From positions 1 to 64,000 of the forward strand of contig WGLQ01000009.1 of assembly GCA_016125495.1 (NCBI GenBank): a stretch of 64,000 bases of DNA. The letters run 5' to 3'. The position numbers and the translations under genes were made by a program. How positions within the stretch are numbered: position 1 is the stretch's first letter; the number at the start of each line of letters is the position of its first letter. Of this stretch, positions 31,358 through 39,686 are shown one piece after another. The notes beneath the pieces were generated by a model. That model was not told where the DNA came from. It ran no database searches and was given only the letters and a program-made list of their open reading frames with translations. Origin of the DNA: Hyphomicrobiales bacterium (GTDB lineage: Bacteria > Pseudomonadota > Alphaproteobacteria > Rhizobiales > RI-29).

Positions 31358-32671
31358 CTATTTTCCCGGTATCCAGCGCGTGCCGGCGAGCGGAACCTCG
31401 GCCATCGCCGCCGCCTCGACGGTGAGCGCCGCGAGATCCTCCGGCTCGAGGTTGTGCACGTGGCTCTTGCCGCAGGCACGCGCGATCGTCTGCGCCTCGA
31501 GTGTCAGCACCTTCAGATAGTTCGCAACGCGCCGCCCGGCCATCACCGGATCGAGCCGCGCTTCGAGTTCGGGGTTCTGCGTTGCCACCCCGACCGGGCA
31601 TCGCCCGGTGTGGCAGTGCGCGCACTTGCCAGGCTCGGTCCCGAGCGCCTCGTAGTCCTCGAGGTAGAGCGGGCGATTGCAGTTGAGCGCGATCATGGCG
31701 GCCGAGCCGATCGAGACGGCGTCCGCGCCGAGCGCCAGTGCCTTGGCGACGTCGGCGCCCGAGCGGATGCCGCCCGAGACGATGAGCTGCACCGTGCGGT
31801 GCATGTCGAGCTCCTGGAGCGCGCGCACCGCCTCGCGCACCGCCGGCAGCGTCGGAATGCCGACATGCTCGATGAAGACGTCCTGCGTCGCCGCCGTGCC
31901 GCCTTGCATGCCGTCGACAACCACGACGTCGGCGCCGGCCTTGACCGCGAGCGCCGTGTCGTAATAGGGCCGCGCCGCGCCGACCTTGACGTAGATCGGC
32001 TTTTCCCAGTCCGTGATCTCGCGCAACTCCTGGATTTTGATCTCGAGGTCGTCCGGTCCCGTCCAGTCGGGATGCCGGCAGGCCGAGCGCTGGTCGATGC
32101 CGACCGGCAGTGTGCGCATGCCGGCGACACGCTCGGTGATCTTCTGGCCGAGCAGCATGCCCCCGCCACCGGGTTTGGCCCCCTGGCCGACGACCACCTC
32201 GATGGCGTCGGCGCGCCGAAGGTCGTCCGGGTTCATGCCGTACCGCGATGGCAGCACCTGGTAGACGAGGAGCTTGGAATGCGAACGCTCCTCGTTCGTC
32301 ATGCCACCGTCGCCGGTCGTCGTCGAGGTGCCGGCCGCCGTCGCTCCGCGCCCGAGCGCCTCCTTGGCGTTCGCCCCGAGCGCTCCGAAGCTCATGCCGG
32401 CGATGGTGACGGGGATTTTGAGTTCGATCGGCTTCTTCGCGTACCGCGCACCGAGCACGACATTCGTTCCGCACGCTTCCCGGTAGCCCTCGAGCGGATA
32501 GCGCGAGACCGAGGCGCCGAGGAAAACGAGGTCGTCGAAGGAGGGGACATGGCGCCGCGCGCCGAGCCCACGGATATCGTAGACACCGGTATCGGCCGCC
32601 CGCTGGATCTCCGCGATCACCGCATCCGGAAAGGCGGCGAACCCCTGGCGTCTGCGCCGGTCCTGAGCCAT
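31358..32671 (-). CDS. glxD: Glutamate synthase-like FMN domain protein (GlxD / MgsC)
   Basis: 437 residues corresponding to the central FMN-binding domain of the GOGAT large subunit, encoded here as a separate protein. Visible: SFGALGANAKEALGRGA, TTTGDGGMTNEER, GQGAKPGGGGMLLG, DGMQGGTAAT, SGGIRSGADVAKALALGAD, and the cluster motif CAHCHTGRCPVGVAT for an Fe-S centre. Start ATG at 32671 shares one base with the stop of the GXGXG gene. Together with its two neighbours it rebuilds a split amidotransferase/synthase, as in N-methylglutamate synthase MgsABC. Confidence 0.87.
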   Translation of the reverse strand: MAQDRRRRQGFAAFPDAVIAEIQRAADTGVYDIRGLGARRHVPSFDDLVFLGASVSRYPLEGYREACGTNVVLGARYAKKPIELKIPVTIAGMSFGALGANAKEALGRGATAAGTSTTTGDGGMTNEERSHSKLLVYQVLPSRYGMNPDDLRRADAIEVVVGQGAKPGGGGMLLGQKITERVAGMRTLPVGIDQRSACRHPDWTGPDDLEIKIQELREITDWEKPIYVKVGAARPYYDTALAVKAGADVVVVDGMQGGTAATQDVFIEHVGIPTLPAVREAVRALQELDMHRTVQLIVSGGIRSGADVAKALALGADAVSIGSAAMIALNCNRPLYLEDYEALGTEPGKCAHCHTGRCPVGVATQNPELEARLDPVMAGRRVANYLKVLTLEAQTIARACGKSHVHNLEPEDLAALTVEAAAMAEVPLAGTRWIPGK

Positions 32672-33354
32672 CAGCCGTTCCCCGCGTTGTCGATCTTGAA
32701 ATTGTACAGACGGCGCGCCGAGCCATAGCGCTTGAATTGCCCCGGATCGGCGGCGAGGCCCGCGCGCGTCAGCAGTTCGGCGAGGGCGGCGAGGTGCGCC
32801 GCGTCCATCGGCTTTTCCTCGCAATCGGCGCCGAGGCTCTCGACCTTGCCGCGCACGTAGATTTCCGCCTCGTAGATGGAATCCCCGAGGTCCGCGCCCG
32901 CGTCCCCGAGCACGACGAGCCGGCCGGCCTGCGCCATGAAGCCCGACATGTGCCCGACGTCGCCGCCAACGACGATGTCGACCCCCTTCATCGAGATGCC
33001 GCAGCGCGCCGAAGCCGAGCCTTCGACGACGACGAGCCCCCCGTGCCCCGAGGCCGCGAGCGACTGGCTCGCATCGCCCCTGACGCGCACGAGGCCGGAC
33101 ATGATGTTCTCCGCGCAGCCCGTGCCGACGTTCCCGTCCACGATCACCGTCGCGTGCTTGTTCATACCGGCGCAATAATACCCCGCATGCCCCGCCACCG
33201 TCACTTCGAGCGGCGCATCGAGCCCGCAGGCGAGCGCATGGGCGCCGCCTGGATGGCGCACCAGGAACGCTCCCTCCCCCGCCGCATGGAGCGCCGCGTT
33301 GAGTTCACGAACAGTCTGACGCGAGAGGTCGAATTCGGCATTTCGCAGTGTCAT
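32671..33354 (-). CDS. glxC: GXGXG-domain protein of split glutamate synthase (GlxC / MgsB)
   Basis: 227 residues of right-handed beta-helix corresponding to the GOGAT alpha C-terminal domain. Repeated glycine turns: GHAGYYCAGMNKHATVIVDG, NVGTGCAENIMSG, GDVGHMSGFMAQAGRLVVLG, GDAGADLGDSIYEA. Start MTLRNAEFDLSRQTVREL at 33354, overlapping the stop of the amidotransferase gene by 4 nt (ATGA). Structural subunit linking the glutaminase and FMN subunits. Confidence 0.87.
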   Translation of the reverse strand: MTLRNAEFDLSRQTVRELNAALHAAGEGAFLVRHPGGAHALACGLDAPLEVTVAGHAGYYCAGMNKHATVIVDGNVGTGCAENIMSGLVRVRGDASQSLAASGHGGLVVVEGSASARCGISMKGVDIVVGGDVGHMSGFMAQAGRLVVLGDAGADLGDSIYEAEIYVRGKVESLGADCEEKPMDAAHLAALAELLTRAGLAADPGQFKRYGSARRLYNFKIDNAGNG

Positions 33355-34259
33355 GCAACCGACCTCCCGGCCTGCGTCCAGGCATAGATGCGGGCGGGTT
33401 TCGGCTCCCAGATTTCCGCGTTCTCGACCCCCGGCAATCGCGCGATGGCGCGGAACTCCGACGACATCGCAACCCATTCGTCGGTCTCGGCGATCACCGC
33501 CGGCTTGCAGGCGATGGGATCGCGCACCACGGCGAAACCGTCCCGCGTTCCGATGGCGAAGGTATAAAATCCGTCGAGATCGTCGAGCGCATGGCGGATG
33601 GCGCCTTCGAGGCTGTCACCCTCGCGCATGCGCCATGCGAGATAGCCAGCGGCCACCTCCGTGTCGTTCTCGGTCTGGAAACTCTCCCCGCGCTTCCTGA
33701 GGTTTTCGCGCAGGCGGTTGTGGTTCGACAGCGAGCCGTTGTGCACGAGGCAGGTGTCCTCGCCCGTCGCATAAGGGTGGGAGCCGGTGATCGTCACGGC
33801 CGATTCCGTCGCCATGCGGGTGTGGGCGATGGCGTGGCTGCCCGAGCGCTCGCCGAGCCGGAAGCGATCGATGATGTGGTCGGGTCGCCCGACCCCCTTG
33901 TAGAGTTCGATCGAACGCCCGACCGAGAGCACCGTGACGCCCGGCGCCGTCTCGATGATCCGCCGGCGTGCCTTGGCCCCGTCACCGTCGGTGTAGAAGA
34001 TCGCATGATCGTCGATCACCTGTGTTTCGACCTCGGCACCGAGATGGCGCTCGAGATCGGCGTCGATCGCCTTCCAGTCCGTCCCCCCGTCCATCGAGAC
34101 GCAGGTGATCTTGGTGCGCTCGCCCGGCGCGTCGTAGACCGCGAACCCTGCCGAATCCGGTCCCCGGTCGACCATCTCGCGAAGCATCAACGCCGTCAGC
34201 CGCCCGAGTTCGCCCTCGAGCGCCTTCGACTTGAGGAAGAGGCCGACGATGCCGCACAT
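33351..34259 (-). CDS. glxB: Class II glutamine amidotransferase (GlxB / MgsA)
   Basis: 302 residues, N-terminal nucleophile hydrolase of the PurF/GltB kind. After removal of Met1 the protein begins with Cys2 (MCGIVGLF), the catalytic nucleophile; further glutaminase motifs are RGPDSAGFAVY, HTRMATESAV, HNGSLSNHNRLR and NDTEVAAGYL. Start at 34259 is forced by the need for an N-terminal cysteine. First gene of the four-gene cluster glxB-glxC-glxD-gmaS, 70 bp downstream of a perfect palindrome that is a likely operator. Confidence 0.9.
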   Translation of the reverse strand: MCGIVGLFLKSKALEGELGRLTALMLREMVDRGPDSAGFAVYDAPGERTKITCVSMDGGTDWKAIDADLERHLGAEVETQVIDDHAIFYTDGDGAKARRRIIETAPGVTVLSVGRSIELYKGVGRPDHIIDRFRLGERSGSHAIAHTRMATESAVTITGSHPYATGEDTCLVHNGSLSNHNRLRENLRKRGESFQTENDTEVAAGYLAWRMREGDSLEGAIRHALDDLDGFYTFAIGTRDGFAVVRDPIACKPAVIAETDEWVAMSSEFRAIARLPGVENAEIWEPKPARIYAWTQAGRSVA

Positions 34260-34328
34260 GGCTGGCTCCCGTTCGTTGCAGATCGGGCGCCAGCCTCGCC
34301 GAGGCGCTGGCTGCATGTCAAGAAAATT

Positions 34329-34347
34329 AGTTCACTCCGAGTGAACT
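34329..34347. promoter_or_regulatory. Palindromic operator candidate between XRE regulator and glxB
   Basis: AGTTCACT-CCG-AGTGAACT is a perfect inverted repeat with 8-bp arms in the 129-bp gap between the regulator gene and glxB. No U-run follows, so it is not a terminator. Size and symmetry suit a dimeric helix-turn-helix protein, most simply the adjacent XRE-cupin regulator. Confidence 0.6.
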
Positions 34348-34388
34348 TCTCGCGCATCCCGCCCGCCGCCATGGCAGCCGCATCCCAT

Positions 34389-34973
34389 TCACTCGGCCGG
34401 CGTCACGATGACCGAGAGGTAGACCGCCGGCAGCTTCCTGAGTTCGAGCGGCCCGTGCAGCGCCTCGGCATCGAAAAAGAGACTGTCGCCCGGCTTCAGC
34501 AGATAGCTTTCCGTGCCGTGACGATAGGTCACCTCGCCCTTCAGCATGTAGATGAACTCGACGCCCTTGTGCTGGAAAATCGGGTAGGCATCGGAGCGCC
34601 CGTCGAGCGTGATGAGGAACGGCTCGACCTGGGTTGCGCTTCGCAGACTGTGGCCGAGCAGCTGGTAGAGATGCCCCTTCGAGGAACCACGCCGCTCGAT
34701 GGCGAGGCCCTGGCCGGCTTTGACATAGGTGGCGTCGCGCTTTTCGTCGAACCGCGCAAAGAACGTCGCGATCGGTACGTTGAGCGCGCTCGCCAGGCCC
34801 TGCAGCGTCGAGAGGGACGGCGAGGCTTGGCCGTTCTCGATCTTGGAGAGCATGCCGACGGAAATGCCGGCCGCCTTGGCCAGATCGGCGAGCGTCACGC
34901 CCAGTGCCTGGCGCGTCGCACGCACCTCGGCCCCGACCGCCACCTCGAGGGCGTTGTCGCGCTCGCCGCTCAC
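34389..34973 (-). CDS. XRE-family transcriptional regulator with C-terminal cupin
   Basis: 194 residues. Residues 15-70 are a lambda-repressor-type helix-turn-helix (RQALGVTLADLAKAAGISVG, then LSKIENGQASPSLSTLQ). Residues 115-190 are a small cupin (FQHKGVEFIYMLKGEVTYRH, LKPGDSLFFDAEALHGP) that probably binds an effector. This layout is shared with PuuR and other amine or amino-acid catabolism regulators. Start is a GTG at 34973 with AAGAGGG upstream. Same strand as and directly upstream of glxBCD-gmaS, so it probably controls them. Confidence 0.9.
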   Translation of the reverse strand: MSGERDNALEVAVGAEVRATRQALGVTLADLAKAAGISVGMLSKIENGQASPSLSTLQGLASALNVPIATFFARFDEKRDATYVKAGQGLAIERRGSSKGHLYQLLGHSLRSATQVEPFLITLDGRSDAYPIFQHKGVEFIYMLKGEVTYRHGTESYLLKPGDSLFFDAEALHGPLELRKLPAVYLSVIVTPAE

Positions 34974-35024
34974 GCGAGGCCCTCTTGGCCGAGAATGCGC
35001 GCGGCTGGTCGCGCTCGCACCATG

Positions 35025-35735
35025 TCAGAACGTCTCCGTCCAGGGCCGGAGCGCGATCTCGCTGGTCCAGGCCGTGCGGGGCTGGCGGATGAGCGCCAGA
35101 TAGGTCTCGGCGATGGCATCGGGATCGAGCAGGCTGTCGGGGCGATCTCCCGGCGCCTGTCTCGTCGCGCTCGCGATCACACCGTCGATGTTGATCCAGG
35201 CAACGTGGATGCCCTTGGGTTGCAGCTCGCGGGCCATCGACTGGGCGAGCCCGCGCTCGGCGAATTTGCCCATCGCAAAGGGAGCGGACTGCGCGAAGCC
35301 CTTTTCGCCGGCCGAGGCGCCGGTGAAGAGAATGGTGCCGCGAACACCGCCGACGGGCTCTTGCCCGAGCATCCGCCGCGCCGCCAGCCGGCCCATCAGG
35401 AACGCGCCGAAGGCCGTGACCTCGAGCGCCTGTCGCACCGCTTCGGGCTCGAGTTCCGCGATCGACCCGCGCACCCGCATCGAGGGATTGTAGACGGCGA
35501 CATCGAGCCGGCCGTCGATCGCCGAAAAGAGCGCATCCATATCATCCGGCCGCGCTGCATCGCACGTCTCGCGACGGGCCCCGGTCTCGGCCGCGAGCCC
35601 GGCGAGCTTGTCCGTATCGCGCGCCGCGAGCGTCACCCCGTAGCCGGCCCGCGCCAGCAGCCGGGCGAGCGAGGCCGACAATCCGGAACCAGCCCCCACG
35701 ATGAGCGCACCGCCAGCCCTGCCAACTTCGACCAT
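35025..35735 (-). CDS. Short-chain dehydrogenase/reductase family protein, atypical active site
   Basis: 236 residues, Rossmann fold with the glycine motif GAGSGLSASLARLLARAGY and an NAD(P)-binding start LIVGAG. The catalytic Ser lies in ILFTGASAG, but the YxxxK motif reads FAMGK, with Phe in place of Tyr. The following segment RGLAQSMARELQPKGIHVAW is typical of an SDR subgroup that often lacks this tyrosine. Substrate unknown. Start MVEVGRAGGALIV at 35735. Same strand as the XRE regulator (51 bp away), divergent from the M24 gene. Confidence 0.8.
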   Translation of the reverse strand: MVEVGRAGGALIVGAGSGLSASLARLLARAGYGVTLAARDTDKLAGLAAETGARRETCDAARPDDMDALFSAIDGRLDVAVYNPSMRVRGSIAELEPEAVRQALEVTAFGAFLMGRLAARRMLGQEPVGGVRGTILFTGASAGEKGFAQSAPFAMGKFAERGLAQSMARELQPKGIHVAWINIDGVIASATRQAPGDRPDSLLDPDAIAETYLALIRQPRTAWTSEIALRPWTETF

Positions 35736-35925
35736 CACCGGACACTCCCTGCCGGACGAGCAGCCTTTCGCTGCACGCGTTGGTCGGGCTATACCACAAC
35801 CCACCAGAAAGGCATGAGCCCGATGCACCGGAGGTCGGCCTGCCCTGCAAGACGTCCGCTTGCCATCGACCGATGGACGAGGGCAACCTCGCCCCCGCTA
35901 TCCCCCTGCCACCAAGGACCGCCAG

Positions 35926-37083
35926 ATGCTGCAAGAGGCCCGCCTGCGCACTGAGGAATTGCAGCGCCGCCTGCGTGACGAGGGCATCGAGGTCGCTCTC
36001 ATCACCGACCAGAGTTCGATCGCCTACTATGCCGGCTTCTGGGGATACCTCTCCGTCGAGTTCGGCCGCCCGACATTCCTCGTCGTTCGCCCCGATACCG
36101 CCCCGACCGTCGTCACGCCGCTCATGGAAAGCGAGATGGTGGGCGCGATGACCTGGGTGGACGATATCCGCCCCTGGACGGATGCCGGCAGCGACCGCTG
36201 GGAGAATGTGCTCTCCGCCCTGCTCGGGCCGCGCCTTGCCGCCATCGGCATCGAGCGACCGCACCTACCCGCCATCGTGCGCAACTGGCTGGACGATCAA
36301 CTCCCCGCCACCCGGCTTCGCGACGTCTCGGGGCTCATCGGCACGATGCGGATGATCAAGTCGCCGTCCGAGATCGAGGTGATGCGTCAGGCCGGCCGCA
36401 TCGCCGGCGCCATGATGGCCGCCGCCGAGGGCGCGCTGGCCGAGGGCGCCCCGGAGTACGAGGCCGCCCTCGCCGTCATGAACGCCGGAACCCGCGCCGC
36501 CGCCGGCTTCCTCACCGCCCGTGGCTGGGAGGCATTCGTCTCTCCCGTGATCCACAACTTGCAGATCATGCAGTCCGGCCGCGACACCTCGATGGTTCAC
36601 CGCCGCGCCAGCGTGAAACGGCTCGAGCGCGGCGACCCAGTCTATTTCTGTTTCTGTAACATGGCCGAGTTCAAGCAATACAAACTCGGGTTCGACCGCA
36701 TGTTCTTCGTCGGTGAGGTGAGCGACGAGGCGGGCCGCGTGCAGGAGGCCGCCATCGCCGCCCAGCAGGCGGCCATCGCCGCGATCCGGCCGGGCGTACG
36801 CGCTGAAGAAATCGCCGAGGCGGCCAACGAGGTCTACCGCGCGCGCGGCTACGAAACCGGTTACCGCACAGGCCGCTCGATCGGCATGGCCCATCTCGAG
36901 GCGCCGGAGCTCAAGGCCGGCGACCGCACCATCCTGCGGCCCGGCATGACCTTCGCCGTCGACGGCGGCATCAGCGTCGATGGCCGACTCGGCGGGCGCA
37001 TCGGCGATTCCATCGTCGTGACGGAGACCGGCGCCGACTACCTCACCGACTATCCTCGCAAGCTCATCGTCGTGGGGAGCTGA
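35926..37083 (+). CDS. M24 (creatinase/aminopeptidase P fold) family protein, metal ligands missing
   Basis: 385 residues: an N-terminal creatinase-N domain (residues 1-140) and a C-terminal pita-bread domain. The five metal ligands of M24 peptidases are not conserved: the Asp pair region reads FCFCNMAEFKQYKLGFDR, the His motif reads GRSIG, and the last Glu motif reads RIGDSIVVTETG. That argues against a metallopeptidase and for a metal-independent hydrolase like creatinase or ectoine hydrolase DoeA. Start ATG at 35926. It lies 6 bp upstream of a nitrilase-family gene, so the two probably act on one nitrogenous compound. Confidence 0.8.
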   Translation: MLQEARLRTEELQRRLRDEGIEVALITDQSSIAYYAGFWGYLSVEFGRPTFLVVRPDTAPTVVTPLMESEMVGAMTWVDDIRPWTDAGSDRWENVLSALLGPRLAAIGIERPHLPAIVRNWLDDQLPATRLRDVSGLIGTMRMIKSPSEIEVMRQAGRIAGAMMAAAEGALAEGAPEYEAALAVMNAGTRAAAGFLTARGWEAFVSPVIHNLQIMQSGRDTSMVHRRASVKRLERGDPVYFCFCNMAEFKQYKLGFDRMFFVGEVSDEAGRVQEAAIAAQQAAIAAIRPGVRAEEIAEAANEVYRARGYETGYRTGRSIGMAHLEAPELKAGDRTILRPGMTFAVDGGISVDGRLGGRIGDSIVVTETGADYLTDYPRKLIVVGS

Positions 37084-37089
37084 AGCAGC

Positions 37090-37863
37090 GTGCGCGCGGC
37101 CATTTTGCAATGCGATGCCACCGGTCTCGCAACGTCCGAACGACTCTCCCTCCTCGAGACATCCGTAAGGCAGGCCGAGAGCGACCTCGTGGTCTGTCCA
37201 GAATTGTATATGTCGGGCTACGCGGTGGGGGACGACATCGCCCGCCGCGCCGAGCCTGCCGACGGGCCCTTCGCCAAGGCCGTCGCTGCGATCGCACGCC
37301 GTACCTCGACGGCGATCCTCTATGGCTATCCCGAGCGCTGCGGCGACATCATCTACAATTCCGCCTTGCTCGTTTCTGGCGAAGGGCGCCCGCTCGCGAA
37401 CCACCGAAAGCTCGCCATTCCACCTGGCTTCGAACGGCGCTGGTTCGCGACCGGCGAGAGCCCCACCCTGGTGGAACTCGGCGGCCTGCGGCTCGGCATC
37501 CTCGTGTGCTACGATGCCGAATTCCCCGAACCCGCGCGCACCCTCGCCCTTGCCGGCGCCGATGCCATCCTCGTGCCGACCGCCCTTTCGGCGCAATGGG
37601 ACATCGTCGCCCGAAAGGTGATACCGACGCGCGCCTTCGAAAACGGCGTCTACATCGTCTACGCCAACCACGCCGGACGGGAGGGCGAGATCAACTACCT
37701 CGGCGCGAGCTGCATCGTCGCCCCGGACGGCGCCGACCTCGCCCGCGCAGGTCGATCGGGCGAGATCATCCGTGCCACACTCTCGCGCGAAACCGTCGCC
37801 ACAGCACAAACCCGGCTGCCCTATCTCGCGGACCGGGCCAAGGTGCTGCACGCGATCGACTGA
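37090..37863 (+). CDS. Carbon-nitrogen hydrolase (nitrilase superfamily)
   Basis: 257 residues with the complete Glu-Lys-Cys triad: Glu in CPELYMSGY, Lys in NHRKLAIP, Cys in LVCYDAEFPE. Amidase or carbamoylase activity on a small amide is expected. Starts at GTG 37090, six bases after the stop of the M24-fold gene, so the two form a small catabolic operon. Proximity to the glxBCD-gmaS cluster fits use of an amide or methylated amine as nitrogen source, but the substrate cannot be read from sequence. Confidence 0.88.
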   Translation: MRAAILQCDATGLATSERLSLLETSVRQAESDLVVCPELYMSGYAVGDDIARRAEPADGPFAKAVAAIARRTSTAILYGYPERCGDIIYNSALLVSGEGRPLANHRKLAIPPGFERRWFATGESPTLVELGGLRLGILVCYDAEFPEPARTLALAGADAILVPTALSAQWDIVARKVIPTRAFENGVYIVYANHAGREGEINYLGASCIVAPDGADLARAGRSGEIIRATLSRETVATAQTRLPYLADRAKVLHAID

Positions 37864-37913
37864 TCGGGTCGTTGCCGGCGCGTTACCCGCGTTGGGGGTC
37901 CCCGCTCACCAAC

Positions 37914-37942
37914 TTGACACGAGTTTGCCCTCGCGCCTAAGC
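37914..37942 (+). promoter_or_regulatory. Possible promoter of the acylation locus
   Basis: A perfect -35 TTGACA (37914-37919) lies 17 bp before CTAAGC (37937-37942), a weak -10. Transcription would begin at about 37949, right at the ATG at 37950, and no Shine-Dalgarno precedes that ATG. The first message could thus be leaderless. Confidence 0.3.
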
Positions 37943-37949
37943 ACGCCCC

Positions 37950-38621
37950 ATGAGTTCACGAGAGATGGCCCTGGATGTGACTCTGCGCGGCACCCGGAAC
38001 TACGTTCAGGGCTCGCAGATCCTCGGGCGCACCGCCGCCTGGCTGGCCAGCCGGCCGGATGGCCACCACCTGACGCTGACCACCGCCAAGTTCACCCGCA
38101 TCACCGATCGCCTCGTCGCCGCGCGGCTGCTGGACGTAGGCGCCGAACCTGGCGCACCGGAGCCGGACCAGATCGGCGAGGCGCGTTTTGCCGCCGAGCC
38201 TCAGGAGCCGGCGCGCATCGTCCAATTCCTCGAGGGCACCACCACCGCCCCCCGCATCGCCGACGAGCCCTCACGCCTGTTGCGTTTCGAGGAGACCGCC
38301 CGCCTTTCCGGATCGGCCGACTACCGCATCACGAACGCGATGCAATCCTATCTCGCGGCAACCATCGAATTCGTGAAATGGCTGCACGCTCGCGCCGCCG
38401 CCGACGTCACGGACATCTGGTTCACCTCGCTCGCATCCGCGCGGCTCGCCGTCGCACCGGACTATGCCGCAACCGCGACGATGACGGTAACCCTGGAATT
38501 CGAGCGCCCCCATGCCGGCCGGCTGCTGACGCTCTGCCGCGTCGAATCCTCGGACCGCGCGCTCTCTCCGTTCAACATCGGTTTTTCCTGCAAGGTGGCC
38601 GAGGGAGCCTCGCGCTCATGA
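37950..38621 (+). CDS. Unknown protein, first gene of the acylation locus
   Basis: 223 residues, soluble, no signal peptide, no membrane helix, no recognised family. The sequence alternates beta-rich stretches (LTLTTAKFTRITDRLVAARL; ATMTVTLEFER) with a helical middle part (SYLAATIEFVKWLHA). The C-terminus reads SPFNIGFSCKV. Its stop overlaps the start of the KAS III gene by 4 nt (ATGA), so the two are translationally coupled and it probably works in making the acyl chain. A dehydratase, thioesterase or binding role would all be guesses. Start ATG at 37950. Confidence 0.7.
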   Translation: MSSREMALDVTLRGTRNYVQGSQILGRTAAWLASRPDGHHLTLTTAKFTRITDRLVAARLLDVGAEPGAPEPDQIGEARFAAEPQEPARIVQFLEGTTTAPRIADEPSRLLRFEETARLSGSADYRITNAMQSYLAATIEFVKWLHARAAADVTDIWFTSLASARLAVAPDYAATATMTVTLEFERPHAGRLLTLCRVESSDRALSPFNIGFSCKVAEGASRS

Positions 38622-39613
38622 AGATCCGCGCCATTGCTTCAGCCGTGCCGGAGCACCGCTACAGCGCCGAAGAGATCGGCGAATGGGTGGGCGAGGGCGC
38701 GGCCTTCATCCGCGACAAGGTGGGGGTCGCCGAGCGCGCTTTCCTCGGCCCCGACGAGACCGGTGTCGGCCTCGCGCGCGCCGCCGTCGAGCGGCTGCTC
38801 GCGGCAACCGGCGTCGGGCTCGGCGAGGTCGACCTCCTCGTCTTCGTCACCCAGACGCCCGACCACGGCATCCCGCAGAATTCTTCGCTGCTGCTCGCCG
38901 CCCTCGACGCGCCCAAGTCCATCGCTTCGTTCGACATTTCCCTCGGCTGCTCGGGCTATCCCTATGCCCTCGTCACGGCCAAGGGGTTCCTTGCCGCGCA
39001 AGGGGCCGAGCGAGCGATCGTCGTCACGTGCGATCCCTATTCGCGCATCATGAACCGGACCGACAAATCGACGGTCGCGGTCTTCGGTGACGCGGCGACC
39101 GCGACGCTGCTCGATTCGAGCGGCACGGGCGAGATCGGCCGCGGCGACTTCGGCACGGACGGTACCGAGGCGAACAATCTGATCGTGCGACGCGGGCGCG
39201 GCGCGAGCCCGTTCGCCTCGATCCACCACCCCTTCCCGACCTTGGACGCCGACGCGGCGGCGCAATACTACCTGACGATGAACGGACGCGGAGTCTTCAA
39301 CTTCGTCATGAGCGAGGTGCCGGGAAGCCTCGCGCGCGCCCTCGAACTCAGCCGACTTACGATGGACGAGATCGACCTCTTCGCCATCCATCAGGGCAGC
39401 CTATACATGCTCGAGCAGCTCGCCCGCTCAGTGGGCATCCCGCGCGAGAAGCTGCTGGTGAACCTCGGGCGCTACGGCAACACGGTCTCGTCGTCGATTC
39501 CTCTTTTGCTCGAGGACGCCATGGCCATGCCCGGCGGCCTCGCTGGAAAGCGCGTGTTGATCTCGGGGTTCGGCGTCGGACTTTCCTGGGGGAGCTTGGT
39601 CCTCTCGCATTGA
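38618..39613 (+). CDS. KAS III-type beta-ketoacyl-ACP synthase (second FabH-like enzyme)
   Basis: 331 residues, thiolase fold. The full Cys-His-Asn triad is visible: C111 in SLGCSGYPYAL, H258 in FAIHQGSLYM, N288 in RYGNTVSSS. It differs from the housekeeping FabH at 53919-54899, for example LGCSGYPYAL against [15 protein letters not shown] enzymes condense an acyl-CoA with malonyl-ACP, or act as acyltransferases to a carrier. The gene directly precedes its own acyl carrier protein (73 bp), so it most likely builds or loads the acyl group used by the MBOAT system downstream. Start ATG at 38618. Confidence 0.88.
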   Translation: MKIRAIASAVPEHRYSAEEIGEWVGEGAAFIRDKVGVAERAFLGPDETGVGLARAAVERLLAATGVGLGEVDLLVFVTQTPDHGIPQNSSLLLAALDAPKSIASFDISLGCSGYPYALVTAKGFLAAQGAERAIVVTCDPYSRIMNRTDKSTVAVFGDAATATLLDSSGTGEIGRGDFGTDGTEANNLIVRRGRGASPFASIHHPFPTLDADAAAQYYLTMNGRGVFNFVMSEVPGSLARALELSRLTMDEIDLFAIHQGSLYMLEQLARSVGIPREKLLVNLGRYGNTVSSSIPLLLEDAMAMPGGLAGKRVLISGFGVGLSWGSLVLSH

Positions 39614-39686
39614 CTCGCCCCAACCGGTATGAAACCAAGGCCGAGCGGTTGAACGCACAACCTCAGCCTACGAACGGGAGAGGCCA

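Noticed and set aside
35926-37083. Xaa-Pro aminopeptidase
   Set aside because: The fold fits but the metal-ligand residues do not.
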